From assembly GCF_040183065.1 (NCBI RefSeq), contig NC_091128.1:174238244-174302243 (forward strand): DNA of 64,000 nt, written 5' to 3'. Each line of letters opens with the position of its first letter. Position 1 is the first letter of the stretch. Position numbers and translations under genes: made by a program. The notes below the pieces were generated by a model. The model made no database searches. It was given only the letters and a program-made list of their open reading frames with translations, and was not told where the DNA came from. This document shows positions 11,802 through 24,700 of this stretch, in pieces. The DNA is from Periplaneta americana. Lineage: Eukaryota > Arthropoda > Insecta > Blattodea > Blattidae.

Positions 11802-12592
11802 AGGTTCGTTCCAACAGCAGTCAGGAACCGTCCGTAGCAATCGTGAGCATGCGCAGTACAGAAAAAGCGTTCCAACACAATCCGAACCAGTCCTGAACCG
11901 GAAACATGTACTGCAGTCGGGCGTTCCAACAAGCTTTGACACGGGTTCGGAACGGTCAGAAACAGTCCGTGGATTGAGGCATGTACGGAAGAGTACGCGA
12001 GACGCGCATGCGCATAAGCTCACCAACGTCTCCTGGATACTGAAGAAAGACATGGTCGACTGTTCTCATCAATGAGGTTAAGATGAAAAGTGACAGTACA
12101 GACGAATAATAAAACTAGAGATTTAATTTAAAGTTTCGCCAAAAAGAAAGGGAATGGAAATTATTCGGATATTGAAACAGTTAATTACAATTTCAACATG
12201 CAGCTTTGATTAAAAGTATAATAAATAACGTGCATACATTAATAATTAAAAAAAGAACTATTTTTAGATGAGAGTCCCCCAATACACGACGTTGAATTAT
12301 CGGAATTCTTGCCTTCCATATTTTTTGTTATATTTTTATAGAAAATGATCGAAATTCTATTTTCTGCAATTAGAATTAACTGCGAAACGATAATAATTAA
12401 GCATCCCGTTCTTAGCAAAGATGATCACAGTTATAGCATCTCTGGATTTAGTACATAACGATCCGTGAAAGCGTTCCAACAGCGTCCAGTCCAGTTTCAA
12501 TCCCATAGCAGATGCTCAACTAGCGCATGCGCATAAGATGGTACAGGAACCGTACATGAACTGATCCATGAACCGCTTGTTGGAACGAACCT
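11802..12592. mobile_element. TIR element with 3-bp ATA duplication, just 3' of PHLPP stop
   Basis: AGGTTCGTTCCAACAGC at the left is mirrored by GTTGGAACGAACCT at the right; ATA flanks both ends (11799-11801, 12593-12595). A 3-bp duplication suggests PIF/Harbinger. Strings such as GCATGCGCATAAG and GTTCCAACA recur internally. No transposase. The right end lies 67 bp past the PHLPP stop codon. Confidence 0.7.
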
Positions 12593-12659
12593 ATAGATTG
12601 TCGTACAGGTTTGTCAACTGCAACTCTTCATAGTGTCGTTATTGTGGAGTGGGTACAGA

Positions 12660-13737
12660 TCACAGCTCGGTGGTGGTGACGCCCCAGTACTGCTGCATGC
12701 GGCCGTCCTGCTCCAGGGAGTCCTGCGCCGCGGCGCGCTCCTGTATCACGGAGAAGTTGTACTCCAGGTTGTAGGGCATGAGGCGCTGCAGGCTGCCGAA
12801 GTAGGCGGCGTTGGGGCCGCCGTGCAGCATCTGGCGCCGCATGCCGGGGTGGAAGGAGCGCGCGCTGCCGAAGCGCCTGGACAGGAAGGGCGCCGGGGCG
12901 GCCGCCGCGTCGGACAGGTGAGGGCTGCTGCGCGAGCGCCCGCGACGCCCGAAGCCGCGGGACAGCGTGTCCAGCTCCTTGTCGAACAGCAGCTGCGTGT
13001 TCTGCTCCAGCATGTACTCCCAGCACTTGAACTGCTCCTCCGACACCTGCGTGTCCGACTCCTCCTCGGCGTCCGCCAGGTGGCCGTTGCTGTAAGAGTC
13101 CATCTTGCTGCGGATGGCCTTGAGGACCCCGCCGCCGCCGCGCTTGCTGTCGCGGTAGCTGCGGCGCTCCAGCGACTGCGCGTTGCTGCGGTACGTGCGG
13201 CAGTCGCTGCTGGCGTGGTCGCTCTGGCCGCTAGGAGACGAGCGGTCGGCGTCGGGCGGCGGGAAGGAGCCGCAGCAGCAGCTGCAGCGGCACTGCGCGC
13301 GCACCTCGAGGCCCCCGAAGCGCACCACCAGGACGCTGAGGTTCTCCTCGCAGCCGTAGCCCTGCGCCAGGTCCTGCAGGCGCTTGGCGGCCAGGATGGC
13401 GTTGCCGACGTCGCGCGCCTCCGCCGCCGCCTCCTCCGCCCCCACCACCTCCCAGAAGCGCTTGTTGGCGACGATGAGGCACTCGTCGGCGTCGCCCAGC
13501 GGCACCTCGGCCACGTGCGGGTCGGGGATGACGAGCGGGAACAGGGCGCTGCAGCCCAGCTGGCCGGGCCCCGCGAGCGCGGGCTGCGACAGGTCGAGCA
13601 GGGCGCCCCGCCGGCACAGTACCGCGCGCGCCTCGCCCACGCTGGCCACGCGCAGCGTGTACTGGTGCGGCCTGGAGCGCACCACGTGGCACAGCGTGCC
13701 GCACACCCCGAACTTCTGCCCCCTCTCCTTCAGTTCC
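12660..13737 (-). CDS. Phlpp: PHLPP terminal exon: PP2C C-lobe, tail and stop
   Basis: 1078 nt, entered in phase 2 (acceptor ggcacgcag|GGAACTG) and ending at TGA 12660-12662. It contains ELKERGQKFGVCGTLCHVV, YTLRVASVGEARAVLCRRG, LIVANKRFWEVV and GYGCEENLSVLVVRF, the C-lobe of a PHLPP phosphatase. The NKRFWE segment replaces the usual DGLWD and EN replaces DN, so the distal metal site is altered. The loop after LLDLSQ is about 25-30 residues shorter than I recall for mammals. Next come a cysteine cluster (CRCSCCC, 623-629), Ser/Arg-rich and Ala-rich stretches, a WEYMLEQNTQLLFDKELDTL segment, and the C-terminus TTEL, a class I PDZ ligand (mammalian PHLPPs end DTPL/DTAL). The exon is very GC-rich, which creates long open frames on both strands. 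Confidence 0.95.
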
Positions 13738-16700
13738 CTGCGTGCCGGAGAGAATCAAGCTCTAATGCAGGGACCGTCAAGTGACTACACTCTCGTGCGT
13801 ACGTACAAGCCCTCAAGCCCTGACGTACGGCTGCGGGCAAGGGTAGCTGCCTCCACAGTGGCGGAGCTAACAACTTGTATGTGAACCAAATTTGTGATAA
13901 GAATGTAAATTAATTTCAGCTTTTAATTGAAGCACGCTTTCACTGTTAATTGCACTATACTGAAAAACAGTACTCTATACAATTTTGTACAGTTAACTAT
14001 ATACGAAACAAATTTTTGCATGTTTGCACAATAATGAAACAAAACAAAATATACACTTTTATACAGATTAATATACTGTTTGTCTTCTTCTCATTGCTAT
14101 ACAATTCAATTAACAAAATAAAGCAACAGTACAAACGTTGTCATTCAAATACAATTCTCTAATAATAGTACTTTTTCTTAAACATCAGAGATCCGCTGCG
14201 ATTTTTGCAGTTTTCTGTTAGTAAGCAGCTATTTAATTCTCGGAGCTATTGTTTTAGTACCAGCCAATCGCAAACATGCTTTCAATTGTTCATCACTTAG
14301 TTGTTTCTGTGACGTGACTTTGTAAACTTCATTAAACAAAACAGTGTTTCGCATACGTAGGTTGTCCCGAACATTTACAACGTTCTTGCAGCAAGATTGT
14401 ACTGTTTAGGAAACCTTTCTCGTGGAAAACAAGTATAGAAATGGTTAATACTTTTTGTTTTGATACTTATCCTTTAGCTCAATATCGCTTTGTAAATCAA
14501 GTATTTCTAATTGTAGTTCGGCAGGAATATCCAGGACACTCACTGAAAAAGATATTGCAAATATCTTAAATTGTTGTTCAAGATCTCTAATATCCTCAAA
14601 TCTACGTTCGAAACTTCGCACAATTGTTGCATTATTCTTATATATTCTTTCATGTCCAAGGCTTCTAACAGGTTTCCCATGTACATCCATAAATAAGGCA
14701 GTTTCATTTCTAAGTGCGAGAAAACGTTCCAGAATTTTTCGACTTCACCACCTTACCTCGGTATGGTAGAGTAAATCCCCATACTGTTAATACCATCAAG
14801 CAGTGCCCTGAAGTCCCTGTGATTGAGTCCTTTAGACCTTATGAAATTAATTGTTCGCATAACAACATCCATTACATTGCTAAGGTTCATGTTTTAGCAC
14901 ATAAATATTCCTGGTGCAAAATGCAGTGCACCGGTGCCCCCAAGCGACCTCGATAGGCTCCACCACTGATAGACTGCAGTGTACAAGTGTACTGCCCGCA
15001 GTGGAAGCCGTAAGCAGGCCTGTACGCCCTCTCGCGATCTTGACTCGACTTGGCGGAGCCTGCTCTAATGCCTAGATTTAATGTATTTTTACCAATTCTT
15101 GCATAAAACAGTATTATTCAGATCTTTTTCTGGTCAATCAATACAAATTTTGATGATTATTTCGTTTATATGACGTCATTCCATTTTCGACCAATGAAGT
15201 GTAATGAAATTTTGAATTCCAACCAATCACAGTCAGACTTTGCGATAATTTCTGCAGCTAGATTTATCGCTATCAATTTATCGCATGGTCCTTCTTTTGT
15301 TTAGTCGTCGTCGCCAACTGTTTCCCCGTAAATTGATGAACATGAATACATTAAGATGCAATTACACGGTTAAACTTTTCTTTCAACTTTAAAGCAATGA
15401 ATGCAAGATTGATATTTAATATTAATTAATATATTTACGCAGTGAAGACCACGTTCAAAACGGCGCACCATGTAGACACAAAATCTTTATGCATCTTAAT
15501 TGAACGTACCTTTTAAACTTGATTCTTTCAATATTCTTCCCAGATTGCACGCATACGCGATTGGAATATTGAGCTGTGTAGATGCAGCTTTAGTTCCGTT
15601 ACACACTACAGAGAGAATGCGTTTGTCGAGCTATAAAAATTGCTTTCGTGTAGCACTCATTGTAAGTAACGGTCGAAACAAGACACAGCTGACATTGGTC
15701 CTGCTTCCACAGGTAGGCCTAATGTAACCTATAAAATTGTAGCCTATAACATTTGTATTGAAATTAAACAATTAATAGACTTTCAAATTTATGTAACATC
15801 ACCGCATGTCAAACTCAAAGACCTTGCATAGAAATAATGTCTTTGATCAAACTGCCTTTCGTATGGCGTAATAAAATTCGTGTTTTAATTAGGCCTATCT
15901 ATACAGAGATGGCTTCACTGTGTAGCAACATGTCTCGCTGTGAATACATAAGCATTGGTATATAGCTGTCCCCACTGTTACTGTTAAATTAAATTATGAT
16001 TTCAGCAGATAATGAAAATGTATTTGTTATAATAATAAGAGAAAAGTGCAGTACATGTAATTAACATTGTTAAACCTGTATTTCGTTTTTCGCAATTGGC
16101 ATTACTTAATAATAACATCGAATTTCTTTATTGCAGTAATCGATATTCATCTACGAGTATTTCAACTTGACAATGTCTGAATAGGTTAAGTATTCGTTAA
16201 TATACAATTATTAACATTTTGTGATCGAATTTTAGGGATATATTATTTAAATTTTTATTTTATTCACGAAATAGTCCTAATAAATGTCACTCGAGGTCTG
16301 AGATTACTACAGATAATTATTGGGGAGTCGTAGTCATTTACCTGCAGGTTAATGTAGCCTTGTTACCGGTCCATAGTATCGTGGTCTTAAGACAGTCCTT
16401 GTCAGCCTTTTTTTTTTACGACTGTGCCATTCTTTTCCTCACATTACGTTAGTGTGACCACCTGTACAAAGTATAACTAATTCTGAACCGTCAAGTTTGT
16501 AGTCAGATGACGGTGAAATATTCGGAAGGAAATCGGGTATGTCTGTGTTTACGGAATACGGTAGCTGTTCTAAATTGATCCCAAGAACTAAACGCAAAAC
16601 AGACAACTAAAGGCTGGTTCACAATAAACCGGGAACGGAAACGAAAACGAGAACGAGAGCGGAAATATTGTTAAAGTAAATGTATTTAAATGTGAGCATT

Positions 16701-16962
16701 CACAACTAACTATTGTGAACGCTCACATTTAAATACATTTATTTTAGCAATATTTCCGTTCTCGTTGTCGTTTCCGTTCTCGGTTTATTGTGAACCAGCC
16801 TTTAATTCGCCTTCCGTCTTTCACTCTGTTATAACGATAACATATTATCTTAGGCAAGAGGGAAGGAAAACTTCGCAGATAGGCCCCTAACATCAATTTA
16901 AAAAGGAAATAATTTAATTATGTTGTTATTTAACGCAAAATAAACAGGTTTAAACTTTCAGA

Positions 16963-16999
<37 letters not shown>

Positions 17000-18689
17000 T
17001 TCATGAACTTCCATTAACTGCTCATCGGCCTCCTGGTTGAGAATCATTGGTCTGAGGCATCATGTCTCCATCATCCAGTATATGGGACCGATGCCCACCC
17101 ATCACTGTGATGAATTTAGATAGTTACGATAGGTAGTGAAATCGGTTTCGAAAAGCAAGTATATATCCACAGAAATTTACAAAATAGGCTAGAACACAGA
17201 GAGACACTGATATAACATTTTTCAATATAATCGCAGTATGATAGAGACTGGATTAATCTTGCACAGGATAGGGACTGCTGGCGGGCTTATGTGAGGGCGG
17301 CAATGAACCTCCGGGTTCCTTAAAAGCCATTTGTAAGTAAGTAAGTAAGTAATCGCAGTATGCAGTCCTTACGTACGGAAGCGAATCCAAAATAAGAACA
17401 AGAAGAAATATAAAAAATTCAGGCGGCTGAATGAAGATTTAAAGAAGTACTGCAAGATACACTTTATTAGGTGTCGATGTGACACAAGAACTACAGTTGG
17501 AATCACTAATATTGTAACGTTAAATGTCAGAATATGGTGCAAACGTTCAGAAACGATGCCAGGAAACAGGCTACCGGCAGTTTCTATGAGATATGCTCAG
17601 AAGGGAAGAAGGAGTTTGGAGAGACCGAGAAAGAAATGGGCACCGGAAGAGACTAAAGAGTCTAATCCTTGAAGAGAATAAGAAAACCAGGTGTAACGGC
17701 TGGGGGGGGGGGATCATTGTGCTAACAACAAGTTACCCCCGTTCTGGTTGGACAGTCGTTCACCTCTGCTGAGGCCTGTGGACATGAAGTCAGTAGCCTT
17801 CGCCCTTCATGGGCTGTCGCGCCATGAATTAGTTACTAAGGGAATGTTGAACCGAAAGAGCGTGTGTACCTGTGCGCGGAGAGCATGGTGTACTTCATGT
17901 ACTCGCTGGCGGTCTCCTTGACCGTCCGCTCCTCCAGCAGCATGCGGGGCACGGCCTTGGTGAGGATGTTGGGGATGTCGTTGTTGTTGCCCCCGTCGAA
18001 CACGCCGAATAGCCCCTCCGTGTTGCAGAACGCGGGCAGGCGGATCTGCGTGATGTACAGCCTGCGAACAGTTCAAATTATAGGCCTGCCGTTTCGCTTT
18101 GTTTGTTGTGCTTATGACATTGGCATTGCTATCGACTTCCGGCCAGTTACGGGCCACGACTGTCTGGGTGGGTAACTTCATAGTATTAGCTTGCTGTCCG
18201 GCATGTCTAGAGGAAGAGAATGTGGATGTGTGACACATCAGTACACTTCAAGCTTTAAAAAGCTTTCTGGTATTGTTACGAAGTATTAGAATGCAAGAAA
18301 AATAATGACTTCGGTGTTATGCACACAGCATTACACACACTTACAGTACGCAACGTACGAAGATTGGGCTACATACATACATACATACATACATACATAC
18401 ATACATACATTGAAATACGTACATACATACATACATTCATACATACATTGAAATACGTACATACATACATATATTGAAATACATACATACATACATACAT
18501 TGAAATACGTACATACATACATACATACATTGAAATACGTACATACATACATACATTGAAATACGTACATACATACATACATTGAAATACGTACATACAT
18601 ACATACATACATTGAAATACGTACATACATACATACATACATTGAAATACGTACATACATACATACATTGAAATACGTACATACATACA

Positions 18690-18723
<34 letters not shown>

Positions 18724-21700
18724 CATTGAAATACGTACATACATACATACATTGAAATACGTACATACATACATACATTGAAATACGTACATACATACAT
18801 ACATACATATATACATACATTGAAATACGTACATACATACATACATTGAAATACGTACATACATACATATATTGAAATACGTACATACATACATACATAC
18901 ATTGAAATACGTACATACATACATATATTGAAATACGTACATACATACATACATACATTGAAATACGTACATACCTATATTGAAATACATACATACATAC
19001 ACCATACATACATACATATATACATACATACATTGAAATACGTACATACATACATACATTGAAATACGTACATACATACATACATTGAAATACGTACATA
19101 CATACATACATATATTCAAATACGTACATACATACATACATTGAAATACGTACATACGTACATATATTGAAATACGTACATACATACATACACCGTACAT
19201 ACATACATACATACACCATACATACATACATACATACACCATACATACATTGAAATACGTACATACATATATTGAAATACATACATACATACACCATACA
19301 TACATACATACATACATATATTGAAATACGTACATACATACATATATTGAAATACGTACATACATACATACATACACCATACATACATACATACACCATA
19401 CATGCATTGAAATACGTACATACATATATTGAAATACATACATACATACACCATACATACATACATATATTGAAATACGTACATACATACATTGAAATAC
19501 GTACATACATACATACATACATACATACATACATACATACATACATACATACATACATACATTGAAATACGTACATACATACATATATTGAAATACGTAC
19601 ATACATACATACATACATACATACATACATACATACATACATACATACATACATGCATGCATACGTACATACATACATTGAAATACGTACATACATACAT
19701 ACATACATACATACATACATACATACATACATACATACATACATACATACATTGAAATAGTCAACCTGGTTGGCGAGTTGGTATAGCGCTGGCCTTCTAT
19801 GCCCAAGGTTGCGGGTTCGATCCCGGGCCAGGTCGATGGCATTTAAGTGTGCTTAAATGCGACAGGCTCATGTCGGTAGATTTACTGGCATGTAAAAGAA
19901 CTCCTGCGGGATAAAATTCCGGCACATCCGGCGACGCTGATATAACCTCTGCAGTTGCGAGCGTAGTTAAATAAAACATAACATTCATTGAAATACATAC
20001 AACCGGTCTTGGTAGGTTGTGGGTTCGATCCCGGCTCGGGCCGATGGTATGTAAGTTTGTTTAAATGCGACAGGCTTATGTCAGTAGATTTACTGGGATG
20101 TAAAAGAACTCCTGAGGGATAAAATTCCGACACACCTGCGATGCTGATACTTCTGTAATTGCGAGCGTCGTTAAATAAACCATCATTTAATTTTTTTTTC
20201 ATGCTTAAATACTATACACAGTATATGTTATATAGAGACATTACTTAATTACAAATGGCTTTTAAAGAACCCAGAGATTCATTGCTGCCCTCACATAAAC
20301 CCGCCATCGGTCCCTATCCTGAGCAAGATAAATTCTCTCCCTACCATCATATCCCACCTCCCTCAAATCCATTTTAATATTATCCTCCCATCTGCGTCTC
20401 GGCCTCCCCAAAGGTCTTTCTTCCCCTCTGGCCTTCCAACTAACACTCTATATGCATTTCTGGATTCGCCCATACGTGCTACATGTCCTGCCCATCTCAA
20501 ACATCTGTATTTAATGTTCCTAATTATGTCAGGTGAAGAATATAATGCGTGCAGTTCTGCGTTGTATAACTTTCTCCATTCTCCTGTAACTTCATCTCGC
20601 TTAGCCCCAAATATTTTCCTAAGCACCTTATTCTCGAACACTCTTAACCTCTGTTCCTCTCTCAAAGTGAGAGTCCAAGTTTTACAGTCATACACAACAA
20701 TCGGTAATATAACTGTTTTATAAATTCTAACTTTCAGCTTTTATGAAGCAGACTGGATGATAAAAGCCTCTCAACTGAATAACAGCAGGCCCATACATAC
20801 ATACATACATACATACATACATACATACATACATACATACACACATAAGAAAGGAATTAGAGAGGAAAAGCAAGCTGAAATTAATAAGTGATCTGTTGTC
20901 CTTGAGAAGTATATCGATGATGATGGAATATTTGTTTAATTTCTAGCCTTGGTGGTTACTTGTATTACCTACCCCAGGGACAGCTTAAAAATACACGCAG
21001 TGGTTCATGAAGCCCAGTAACGTCATAACCGGACACTACATAGTTCTCTATAAGTGATCATTGCAATTACTAACAGTCATTCTAACTACAGGACCTACAG
21101 TCCATTGTTACGTGTCGGAATTGGAACCGCGATTCTTGCGAACTCTTAGTTCGTGTCACTAAGAACAATGATGCTAAAGGCCGGAAGAAGTGATCTATGG
21201 TGTTAACTAATGCATTTAGTTATACAAATTGAAAGACGGAGTTCCATGTCCTTCCTCTTCTAGAACTCCTTTTAGCTTTTATGGCATTTACCTCTCCCGA
21301 TGGCCTGCAGTCTCGGAGAATCCCACCTTCCAGGGAGGTCCGTTGTTTGGGCCGCCTTCGCTGTAGGGTGTTGAGGGCAGACATGTGCGGTTCTGCCCGG
21401 ACACGTCCACCAGACTCATCGGACGGTGAGTTCTGAATCACAGAATCATGGTAACAGTTGTATTTCATTGCTCTGTGGATGTTTACAACCACTGTAATTG
21501 TATGGGAATAAATCTATGTCAGATTCAAAGATATTTAATTGCACATGGTCCAAATACTCGTCAGTTATTAGTCAAATTTTAATCATGCTCGTACAGCCAA
21601 CATTTTTTTCTCCTTGATAGGATGTATGATACACTTTAGTGGCTCCTGATTTCGTGATCCTCAGTATCTATGTTAGACGATGCAGATTATTTTTTTGTTG

Positions 21701-24700
21701 GGGAAACTTGTATTTCCATGAAAATGGTGGAATGAACTCTTAAAACATCAGAATGCTTTCTATATACACTATCTACCAAAAAGTAATTGGGCACTGTTTT
21801 TGCCTCTTTACAGACGTGGAAAAATTATTACCAAAATTGACGATTTTTATGATAATTCTGTTTACAAAATTTGACTTTTCAATTTAGACTACAGTTGACA
21901 ATTTTCATATTTCCATCATTATAGTAGACAGAAATATGCAAAAATGTAACTGTAGTTTAAATTGAAGAGCCACATTTTGTAAAAATACACAATAAAAATC
22001 TTTAATTTTGCTAAAACTTTATAAATATGCAAAAATGTCAACTGCAGTCAAAATGGAAGAGTCAAATTTTGTAAAAATATAAAATGAAAATCTTAAGTTT
22101 TGCTAATAATTTGGAAATATCCAAAATGTGAAGTGTAGTCCAAATTGAAGAGTTGGTAAAAATATATAATAAAAATCTTCAGTTTTGCTAATAATTTGTA
22201 AATATGCAAAAATATCAAATATAGTCCAAATTGAAGAGTCAAATTTTCTAAAAATATACAATACAAATCTTCAATTTTGGTAATAATTTGGAAATACGCA
22301 AAAATGTCAACTGTAGTCTGAATTGAAGAATCATATTTTGTAAAAATTATAATAAAAATCTTCAATTTTGCTAATAATTTGTCCACGTCTGTAGAACCTC
22401 GTGGTACCACCTCTTGTTGCTATAACAGCAGCCACCCTGTCAGGCATGCTCTCCACTAGTTTTTTGTAGGATATCCACTGGAATGCATCGCTATTCCTCT
22501 TGCAACATGGCACTCAGTTGGACAATGGAAGTTGACCACATCTCCCGAGACCTCAATCACCGGTCCAATTCGTCTCAAAGATGCTCAAGTCCACACCTGT
22601 GGAGTAACGGTCAGCGCGTCTGGCCGCGAAACCAGGTGGCCCGGGTTCGAATCCCGGTCGGGGCAAGTTACCTGGTTGAGGTTTTTTCCGGGGTTTACCC
22701 TCAACCCAATACGAGCAAATGCTGGTAACTTTCGGTGCTGGACCCCGGACTCATTTCACCGGCATTATCACCTTCATATCATTCAGACGCTAAATAACCC
22801 AGATGTTGATACAGCGTCGTAAAATAAGCCAATAAAAAAATAAAAAATAAATAAAAAAAAAGATGCTCAATGGGATTGAGGTCAGGACTCTGTACAGGCC
22901 AGTCCAACTGGTGAACGTCCGCGTACCACTGCATAGTAGCCCCGAAACATGGGGCAAACTTCCATTGTCCAACTGAGTGCCATGTTGCAAGAGGAATGGC
23001 GACGCATTCCAGTGGATATCCTACACAAACTAGTGGATAGCTTGCCTGACAGGGTGGCTGCTGTTATAGCAACAAAAGGTGCTAGAACGAGGTTCTAAAG
23101 GGGCAAAAATACTGCCCAATTACTTTTTGGTAGATAGTGTATCATATAGTTCGTGTAATGAGAGTGTAGGAGAAGAAATGTGTAGTGGGTTGAAGAAGAG
23201 AGAAACTCTCTACAAGAAGTTTGTTTTACGGTGCTCCATCTTGCGGCAGAGCTAAAGAAATTCTAAAGAAAAATGTAGAGGCTTAGTTACAGACAATAAA
23301 AATGCACGCATTGCATCAATCATGTCAGTGTTACATAAACTGTTACTTTTTCTCCAAAGATAACGAGTTTCGTTCTATATAAACTCTGTGACGAAAAACG
23401 AAACTGTAATTTTGTTTTTTCCCAGTTGCTGGGGTAATAAATCGATCAATGTTAAATTACCACTCGAATATATCTTATCATTGTATTACTGCGAATTAAG
23501 CGCAACAGGAAATTAATTACTTGGGCTTCTATCTACAAGAAAATTCATGTTACTGTAGAGACTACGTTAGGATCTATAAGCAGCCGTCATTACACTTTTA
23601 ATACTAAATAGCCCGCGCTCCTATCTACAAGCGTCTATCAATATGCTTTCTGTTACTGTACAATGCCCGTTCCCATCTGCAAGGATCTGTCAGCGTTGAA
23701 ATCAAGATTTATGTATATTCCAAACCAAGTTTGTCATTTCCGCCAGCACTTACCGCATTTCCTATCACAACCACTCATCAATAATGTTTCCTCTGTCTCT
23801 GCCCCTGCTTCCCGTTCCGACTCGCAGGTAATAATCCGTACACTTCAGCTTACTGCACACCCCGCGGTCTAATCTACAAGCAGTTGTCAGCATACTACGT
23901 GGTGGAAACATCAAATCTAATCGGTGATGGAAAATTGGTGGCCACATACCTTTGAGACTATCATTCTACCAATGTTTTATTGCTGCCGTATTACATATCG
24001 CTAAATGACAACTATGAACAATATGGAATGAAAATAGATACAAACCAGTAGCGGCCGGTGATCGAAATCCTCGGTGAGGCCAGATGCAACTAGTTTAAGT
24101 GCCTCCGACAGAAAATGTTTGTTTATGATATTAATTATTATTGTTATTATATTATTAATATCATTATTACTGTATTATTATTACTACTATTATTAGTCTA
24201 TTCTTATTACTATCAATGAAAAATAATAATTTCACTCACCAAATAAGCTGTTATGCTCTGAGTTTCAGCGATTGTTTCAGTGTGATGAAGCATCCCATAT
24301 TATGTGTTGAAATTCCCCTTTCTTTCTTTTCTTTTTATTTTTTTCCTTTGACAGCAACAAACAAGGCCAAGAGAAGTTTATTTTGCCTCACATTACCACA
24401 TAACCATTTATGTTGCCCATACCAGGATGCAATAGAAACTCGCGTTTTAAGATTATGTGTCAGAAAGATTATCAGCGATGTCGTAGGTATCTCGGTAGTC
24501 TCTCTCTTTATTTAAAACTTCCTTTCTTTCAGTATTATTTCTTCTCGAAAAAGGACACTCTAACAATGAATTAACTGCACCAGCATTATTTCTCTCATTT
24601 GTTTCTGTTTATATTTTCCCAAAATACATAACAACATTGGCCCAATACCAAGTACAATAGTAGAACACCCTCGCTTATATCATAAACTGAAACATAAGGG

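Larger units (their letters stand above)
21767..23139. mobile_element. Rearranged Tc1-like element with internal satellite and SINE
   Basis: Perfect inverted termini CACTATCTACCAAAAAGTAA with flanking TA (21765-21766, 23140-23141) identify a Tc1/mariner element. Inside, two copies of the transposase C-terminus (PDRVAAVIAT) face each other: minus strand about 22945-22400 and plus strand 22972-23098. A 91-bp tandem repeat fills 21980-22385, and a SINE interrupts the minus-strand copy. Non-functional. Confidence 0.85.

Noticed and set aside
11199..12053. Overlapping 60-128-codon minus-strand frames just 3' of PHLPP
   Set aside because: They lie in and across a TIR element and MITE remnant with no recognisable domain.
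12633..13784. 383-codon plus-strand frame over the last PHLPP exon
   Set aside because: Ala/Val/Leu-rich shadow of a GC-rich coding exon; no domain, while the minus strand shows clear PHLPP motifs.
18369..19760. CRISPR-like repeat/spacer look of the CATA array
   Set aside because: Spacers are themselves CATA runs of the same sequence; no unique spacers, no cas genes, and the host is eukaryotic.
18331..19842. 503-codon minus-strand frame of repeated Met-Tyr-Val-Cys
   Set aside because: Pure translation of the CATA satellite; every frame of a 4-bp repeat without stops stays open.
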